In this document: positions 5,578 through 10,007 of the stretch, in pieces
Layout: each line of letters begins with the position of its first letter
Position numbering within the stretch: the stretch's first letter is position 1
Assembly (NCBI GenBank): GCA_030638935.1
Contig: DAOWDR010000297.1
Span: 1-10,007, forward strand
Direction: 5' to 3'
DNA: 10,007 nucleotides
DNA from: Desulfobacteraceae bacterium
GTDB lineage: Bacteria; Desulfobacterota; Desulfobacteria; Desulfobacterales; Desulfobacteraceae
Made by a program: the position numbers and the translations under genes
Notes under the pieces: generated by a model
The model's database searches: none
Told to the model about the DNA's origin: nothing
The model's input: the letters and a program-made list of their open reading frames with translations, nothing else

Positions 5578-8160
5578 TTAATTTCTATCCAATACTTCAC
5601 GTATCTTTTGGGAAAGATCTTTCATCACAATCGGCTTCAATAGAAAGCCCTTAATACCCAAAGATGCAGCCTTTTCTTCAGACATGGTTTCACTGAATCC
5701 TGTGCAAAGCAATACAGGGATATCAGGACGTATTTGGGTCAATTCGACCGATAGTTTATCTCCAGACATATTCGGCATTGCCATATCAGTGATGACCAAG
5801 TCAAATTTATCTGGGTTTGTACGAAATACTTCAAGGGTTTCAATACTACTTGTACGTGATGTGACTTGATAACCCAACCGTTCCAGCATCTTTTTTCCCA
5901 TTGTCAGAATTGCTTCTTCATCATCAACAAGAAGAATTTGTTCAAAACCACCTTGGATTAGCTCTTTAGTTTTTACATTCTGTTTTTCAAAAGACATCTT
6001 TTCTACCGGCAGATACACATGGAATTGTGTTCCTTGTCCAGGCTCGCTGTAAACTTTGATAGCTCCATCCATGCTTTTAACAATACCGTGAACAACAGAT
6101 AACCCCATCCCAGTACCTTTACCTTTTTCTTTGGTTGTAAAAAATGGGTTAAAAATTTTATCTGTTAAAACTTTATCCATACCCACACCTGTATCCGCTA
6201 TAGTTAAACAAACATAACCACCAGGTTTCATATCCGGGTCAATCAGATCAAATGCTCCGAGCTCCAGTTCTTCCAAGCTGATTATCAGTTCCCCTCCGGT
6301 TTCCTCCACAGCATGATATGAATTGGTGGCGAGGTTCATTATGATTTGATGAATTTGTGTTGGATCAGCTTTAACCACACCACAGTCAGGATTGATATTC
6401 TGTTTTATTTCAATTGTTGTGGGGATTGTAGATCTAATAAGTTTTAATGCTTCCTTGATAATCGGCTGCATCTTCATGAGTTTTAATTCATTCGTCTCTT
6501 GAAGGGAGAATGTGAGGATCTGCTTTACCAGTTCACTGGCTCTCATTGCACCTGTATAAATCTGATCAAGACCTTCTCTGAATGGACTGTCTGTAGGGAC
6601 ATCCTCTAACAGCATCTCGGTATGGCCTAGGATGGGGAAAAGAATATTGTTGAAATCATGAGCAATGCCACCTGCAAGTGTACCAATGGATTCCATTTTT
6701 TGAGATTGCTGAAGCTGTGATTCAAATTGTTTACGTTCGGTGATATCACGAAGAAATACAAAAAACATTCCATTGCTGTCTTGTGTATAAGTTGTACTTA
6801 CCTCTACCTCAATAATATTACCCTTTTTATGCCTGTGTTTGCTTTCAAATCTGTCACTACCGGTCTTTATTGTTTTTTCTATTCGTTTTTTAATTTTTTC
6901 AGGTTGTTCAATAGCCTCAATATCCATAATTGACATGTTCAGCAGTTCATCTCGGCTGTATCCAATCATATTACAATATGCTGCATTTACTTCAAGAAAA
7001 CACCCTTTTGTATCAACGATCCAGAATCCATCGATAGAACTTTCAATTGTTGTTTTATATCTTTCTTCTTCCTGCTTACGCTCAGTTATATCAATTACGA
7101 CTCCAATTGTTCCAACCACGCTTCCGCTATCATCAAATTTTGGATAAACTGTAAATAATGTTGGAAACAGTTCACCGGATTTTCGAACCAGAACAACTTC
7201 TCCAGAATACCTTTTCTTGTTTTCAGAAAGTTCAGCCTGTATTTTTGGAAAACCTTCAACAAATTCCGGCGGATGAAAGATCGCTACTCTTTCACCTATC
7301 ATCTCATTGCGTGAATACCCAAAAATTTTCTCTGTTCCCGGGCTGATATCCAATATTCTTGTATCTTCCCCAGCAAGATCTGTTACAACAAATGCAACAT
7401 TCTCGGCTGCCTTATATATGGATTTTAAATGTTTCTCGCTCGCCAGAAGCGCCTTTTCAGTCTGCTTTCGTTCTGAAATCTCTATGTTCAGGTCTTCGGT
7501 TTTTCTTGTAACCTCATAATCCCTCTCTTGAAGGCTGGCCGCCATTTTATTAAACGTATCAATAATAGTTTGGATTTCAGTTTTTTGTTTAGCCAGATCT
7601 GATTGGCGGAAATCACCTTGCTCCAGCAAAACCATATTTTTTTGTAAATTTTCCAACGGTTTGGAAAGATATCGGTTTAGAAGATTATTGATAACAACAA
7701 ATGTCCCCACAATAGTTCCAATGATAATTGAGAGCACAATGAGAAAAATATTTATTCTATGTTCCTTCCAAGCAACGTCAGTGTAAAAAATTTCAAGATA
7801 ACCAACTGTTTTTTCGCCTTTGTAGCGAAGTTCCTTTTTAACAACGACAGTCCCCTTTTTATGCAATGGCTTTTTCTCAAAAATAATTTCTTTTTTGTGA
7901 TCAAATAGACGCAGTCCACTGACTTCCTTTGATTCTAAAATAAGTTTGCAAAGTTCCTTTGTTGTGTTGAGATCAAACAGCCAGAGATGTAAAGTAAAAG
8001 TATCGGAGATGTATTTTGTCTGCTTTTCTATCGTCTGCTTAAATTTCTTTTCATGATATTGAATCGAAAAAAAATAAGAAAAAATTCCAATAACAATACT
8101 AATACTTAAAATTACAACTCCAATTCTTATGCTTAAATCCTGCCGAATACTTTTTTGCAT
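5578..8160 (-). CDS. Membrane hybrid sensor histidine kinase, HAMP-PAS-PAS-HK-REC
   Basis: An 860-residue sensor kinase with a fused receiver domain. Order: transmembrane helix 1 (about 12-33), an extracytoplasmic sensor of about 100 residues that I do not recognise, transmembrane helix 2 (about 136-160), HAMP (160-215), a short coiled coil, PAS 1 (243-362), PAS 2 (366-477), HisKA with H501 in AGGIAHDFNN, HATPase_c (about 597-718) with NLATN at 609-613, ADTGVGM at 655-661 and GTGMGLS at 682-688, then a receiver (741-857) with D746/D747, phosphoacceptor D792, T820 and K842. All catalytic residues are present. GGAAG precedes the ATG. It starts 16 nt after the solute-binding gene, so they are probably cotranscribed and the binding protein may present ligand to the sensor. 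No DNA-binding output is in the window; H501 may phosphorylate D792 or another receiver. Base composition looks more AT-rich by eye than the cytochrome operon. Signal and target are unknown. Confidence 0.95.
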   Translation of the reverse strand: MQKSIRQDLSIRIGVVILSISIVIGIFSYFFSIQYHEKKFKQTIEKQTKYISDTFTLHLWLFDLNTTKELCKLILESKEVSGLRLFDHKKEIIFEKKPLHKKGTVVVKKELRYKGEKTVGYLEIFYTDVAWKEHRINIFLIVLSIIIGTIVGTFVVINNLLNRYLSKPLENLQKNMVLLEQGDFRQSDLAKQKTEIQTIIDTFNKMAASLQERDYEVTRKTEDLNIEISERKQTEKALLASEKHLKSIYKAAENVAFVVTDLAGEDTRILDISPGTEKIFGYSRNEMIGERVAIFHPPEFVEGFPKIQAELSENKKRYSGEVVLVRKSGELFPTLFTVYPKFDDSGSVVGTIGVVIDITERKQEEERYKTTIESSIDGFWIVDTKGCFLEVNAAYCNMIGYSRDELLNMSIMDIEAIEQPEKIKKRIEKTIKTGSDRFESKHRHKKGNIIEVEVSTTYTQDSNGMFFVFLRDITERKQFESQLQQSQKMESIGTLAGGIAHDFNNILFPILGHTEMLLEDVPTDSPFREGLDQIYTGAMRASELVKQILTFSLQETNELKLMKMQPIIKEALKLIRSTIPTTIEIKQNINPDCGVVKADPTQIHQIIMNLATNSYHAVEETGGELIISLEELELGAFDLIDPDMKPGGYVCLTIADTGVGMDKVLTDKIFNPFFTTKEKGKGTGMGLSVVHGIVKSMDGAIKVYSEPGQGTQFHVYLPVEKMSFEKQNVKTKELIQGGFEQILLVDDEEAILTMGKKMLERLGYQVTSRTSSIETLEVFRTNPDKFDLVITDMAMPNMSGDKLSVELTQIRPDIPVLLCTGFSETMSEEKAASLGIKGFLLKPIVMKDLSQKIREVLDRN

Positions 8161-8176
8161 ACAGATAACTTCCGTA

Positions 8177-8950
8177 CTAATTAAGGTTAAATTCTCTTAG
8201 AACCTCTTTTTCAATTTTCTCAAATGTCCCATCCGACTTCATCTCTTTTAAAGCTTTAGCAACTTCAGGAGCCAGCAAAAAGTGTTTTTTGTGAATAAGG
8301 CTATAGGTTGGCAAATCTATTAATGCCGGGTTCAATCGTTTTATACCGGAATAATGATTTTCCTTTAAAATTTTATCCGCAATATAAACTCTCTCAATTA
8401 CAGTATCAAGCCTTCCAGCATCAAGCATCTGAAATAATCTATCTGCATCCGGAAGAATGATTCTTTCTCTTGGAACATTTTTTTCCAGAATTTTTACCCC
8501 CACCCTGAAACCATTACGAAAATTTTCAAGAGAGTTGTAACCTTTGACTGAAGATACAGTACCCTTGGTAAATACATAAAATTTAATAGCACCTATAACC
8601 TCGGGTATCTGGATAAGGTTCTCAGTGCCTTTAGGGACGATTTGCTTAATCCCAGGGACACGGGTTGCATCACCATCACCATCTTCATTTGCCATGATCA
8701 ATGCTCTCTGTGCCGACCCCGTATAAACAAGTTTAAACTTGAGACCTATCCTTCTAAATGCTTCGCCAAGTCTTTGTTCAAGAATTTCTTTCGTTGGAGA
8801 TTGCACACCAGTGTAAAAAACATATTCTTTTTCTATCCTTCCGTAAAAGCCGTCTTCTTTCATTTGTCGAAGTACTTTAGCGAGTTTTGGTACAAGTGCC
8901 TGGTGTTTCTTGTTAAGATAAATATGGAAAGACTGTGTCTTGATATATAG
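8177..8950 (-). pseudogene. Tandem SBP_bac_3 solute-binding protein, 5' end removed by IS insertion
   Basis: The remaining gene encodes the tail of one periplasmic solute-binding domain (SBP_bac_3, PF00497) and a complete second one. Counting from an in-frame TTG at 8971 inside the IS, residues 13-49 (SFHIYLNKKHQALVPKLAKV and on to RIEKE) match residues 222-258 (YSLIHKKHFLLAPEVAKALK and on to KIEKE), so they are equivalent C-terminal ends of two repeated domains. The second domain runs from about 51 (VFYTGVQSPT) to 264. The signal peptide and most of the first domain are missing because the insertion sequence begins at about 8951. The frame is open but leads into IS DNA, so no exported product is expected; a cytoplasmic fragment could be made. 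It overlaps no other gene and lies 16 nt upstream of the sensor kinase, consistent with a ligand-sensing partner rather than a transporter component. No permease gene is visible. The ligand cannot be told. Confidence 0.85.
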
Positions 8951-8971
8951 TGGACCCCGAAAACTGGACAA
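8944..8971 (-). promoter_or_regulatory. Possible hybrid promoter at the IS/gene junction
   Basis: Reading out of the IS end, TTGTCC (8971-8966) is separated by 16 bp from TATATA (8949-8944). Each matches four of six consensus positions of a housekeeping promoter. The -35-like box lies in the IS end and the -10-like box in the interrupted gene, the arrangement known for outward promoters made by IS3-type insertions. It could keep the downstream kinase transcribed. The match is weak. Confidence 0.25.
8951..8970 (+). repeat. Left terminal inverted repeat of the IS3 element
   Basis: A 20-base segment from TGGACC to CTGGACA marks the change from solute-binding coding sequence to IS sequence. It contains GGAC near both ends. 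The partner repeat is not in the window, so length and edge are estimated. Confidence 0.65.
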
Positions 8972-9019
8972 TATGTTAAGATAAAATATAACAGTCCAGA
9001 AACCAGAAAGGGATCTATT

Positions 9020-9301
9020 TTGAAACGGAAAATATACAGCAAAGAATTAAAAAGCAAGGTCGCATTGGCAGCAATAAAAGGGAATCAAACTGTCAATGAA
9101 ATTGCCTCTGAGTTCGGTATTCATACAAGTCTTGTAAATCGTTGGAAAAAGGAAGCAATAGAAGCCCTTCCGTTGGTATTTGGCAATAGCCAGGCAAAAC
9201 AAACCAAAGAAACCGAGATCGAACGAGACCGTCTTTATCAAAAGGTCGGCAAGCTCCAGGTAGAACTGGATTGGTTAAAAAAAAACACCGGGCATCTTTA
9301 A
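9020..9301 (+). CDS. IS3-family transposase OrfA (DNA-binding subunit)
   Basis: A 93-residue protein of the HTH_Tnp_1 type (PF01527) that recognises the IS ends. The helix-turn-helix is at about residues 23-44 (QTVNEIASEFGIHTSLVNRW), and a heptad-rich segment at 66-88 should form the leucine zipper used to multimerise with OrfAB. The start is TTG at 9020, with AAAGGGA at 9007-9013 as ribosome binding site. The stop TAA (9299-9301) shares one base with the ATG of OrfB. The run of nine A just before the end is the expected -1 frameshift site. The frame looks intact. Confidence 0.93.
   Translation: MKRKIYSKELKSKVALAAIKGNQTVNEIASEFGIHTSLVNRWKKEAIEALPLVFGNSQAKQTKETEIERDRLYQKVGKLQVELDWLKKNTGHL
9277..9285 (+). 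other. Programmed -1 frameshift site (A9) for OrfAB
   Basis: Nine consecutive A at 9277-9285 end orfA's DWLKKN reading. A -1 slip here moves ribosomes into the frame of OrfB, which is open through the run and continues as KKHRASLMSIEEK. This gives the fused OrfAB transposase made by IS3-family elements. The slip is inferred from the frames and the A-run. Confidence 0.8.
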
Positions 9302-10007
9302 TGAGTATTGAAGAGAAAAAACAGTATATTCAACCCAAGCACCCTAAAGTCAGTATTCAAAGGCAATGTGAACTAATAGGACTCCCTCGTTCCAGTTATT
9401 ACCGTGAAAGCCTGGCCAGACAGGAGTCGCCTGAGAATCTTGAGCTAATGAAACTGATTGATAATGAATATACTGCCCATCCTTTCTACGGCACCCGTCA
9501 AATACGCAATGTACTCAGACGCAAAGGACATAAGATTAACCGTAAACGGGTTCAGCGATTGATGCGGAAAATGGGAATTCAATCCATTGCACCGAAGCCG
9601 AATACCAGCAAGGCTCATCCCCAAAATAAAGTGTATCCATATCTTTTGAGAAATTTTGATGTAACCAGATCAAATCAGGTGTGGTCTACGGATATAACAT
9701 ATATCCCTCTTTCTGGTGGTTTCGTTTATTTGACGGCGGTCATGGACTGGCATAGCCGTTATGTCCTCTCCTGGGAGCTTTCTATAACTATGGACAAGGA
9801 ATTTTGTATATCCTCCTTGGAAAGGGCACTGAGATGTCATGGAACACCCTATATCTTCAACACGGATCAAGGATCTCAATACACAAGTTACGAGTTTACA
9901 AAAGTATTGAAAGATAAGGACATTAAAATCAGTATGGATGGGAAAGGCCGGTGTATGGACAATATTTTCATCGAACGACTATGGCGCAGTGTGAAATATG
10001 AAGAAAT
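9301..10007 (+). CDS. IS3-family transposase OrfB, DDE catalytic part (3' end outside window)
   Basis: The integrase-fold catalytic part (rve, PF00665) of the IS3 transposase. From the ATG at 9301, 235 codons are open to the window end. An HTH_21-like region (about 45-100, HPFYGTRQIRNVLRRKGHKI) precedes the catalytic core. The triad is D131 (STDITYIPL), D189 (NTDQGSQYTS) and E225 (FIERLWRSVKYEE), with 35 residues between the second Asp and the Glu, the D(35)E spacing of this family. It is in the -1 frame relative to OrfA and is probably made mainly as the OrfAB fusion. All catalytic residues are present, so the element may still be active; the missing end could still be damaged. Confidence 0.93.
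   Translation, partial: MSIEEKKQYIQPKHPKVSIQRQCELIGLPRSSYYRESLARQESPENLELMKLIDNEYTAHPFYGTRQIRNVLRRKGHKINRKRVQRLMRKMGIQSIAPKPNTSKAHPQNKVYPYLLRNFDVTRSNQVWSTDITYIPLSGGFVYLTAVMDWHSRYVLSWELSITMDKEFCISSLERALRCHGTPYIFNTDQGSQYTSYEFTKVLKDKDIKISMDGKGRCMDNIFIERLWRSVKYEE

Larger units (their letters stand above)
8951..10007 (+). mobile_element. IS3-family insertion sequence (right part outside window)
   Basis: The left end begins near 8951 with TGGACCCCGAAAACTGGACA, a typical IS3-family terminal sequence starting with TG. It is followed by two overlapping transposase frames joined by a slippery A-run. The element interrupts the solute-binding gene, whose reading frame continues into the IS end. The right inverted repeat and the target duplication lie beyond the window, so the exact left boundary is uncertain by a few bases. 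Confidence 0.92.

Noticed and set aside
8177..8971. Complete 264-residue solute-binding protein starting at TTG 8971
   Set aside because: The start and first seven or so codons lie in the IS end, there is no signal peptide, and the first domain is present only as its tail.

Overview
The window looks like the chromosome of an anaerobic, respiring Desulfobacterota (Desulfobacteraceae-like) bacterium. This is inferred from gene content: a periplasmic octaheme cytochrome of the tetrathionate-reductase (OTR) family with its own cytochrome b, a multi-rhodanese protein, a sigma-54 activator with a cysteine-rich PAS domain, and a large multi-PAS hybrid histidine kinase. No rRNA or other marker gene is present, so the taxonomy is tentative.

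Layout. 1-1406 (minus): a PAS/AAA+/Fis sigma-54 activator, cut by the window start only a few codons before its natural end. 1407-1677: a 271-bp divergent control region with three ATTAACAC copies plus one ATTAAC copy, two adjacent dyads (1462-1472 and 1472-1492), an AT-rich spacer and a consensus-perfect -24/-12 sigma-54 promoter at 1565-1580. 1678-5510 (plus): a four-gene operon encoding an exported three-domain rhodanese, a small exported cytochrome-c-like protein that lacks CXXCH, an octaheme OTR-family cytochrome with a C-terminal membrane anchor, and a four-helix cytochrome b. A strong hairpin terminator at 5542-5566 closes it. 5578-8950 (minus): a two-gene unit, a tandem SBP_bac_3 solute-binding protein followed by an 860-residue hybrid sensor kinase. 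About 8951 to the end (plus): an IS3-family element, cut by the window end, inserted inside the solute-binding gene and removing its 5' part.

How the genes may work together. The proposed core is a quinol-linked periplasmic reductase: cytochrome b takes electrons from membrane quinol and passes them to the anchored octaheme protein, which reduces a sulfur oxyanion such as tetrathionate, or possibly nitrite or hydroxylamine. The exported rhodanese would handle the sulfane sulfur consumed or released. The divergent activator, with five Cys in or beside its PAS domain, is the obvious candidate to open the sigma-54 promoter in response to a redox, metal or sulfur signal. The substrate, the signal and the role of the heme-less small protein are inference. 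The solute-binding/kinase pair is probably a separate sensory system, and its receptor gene is damaged by the IS.
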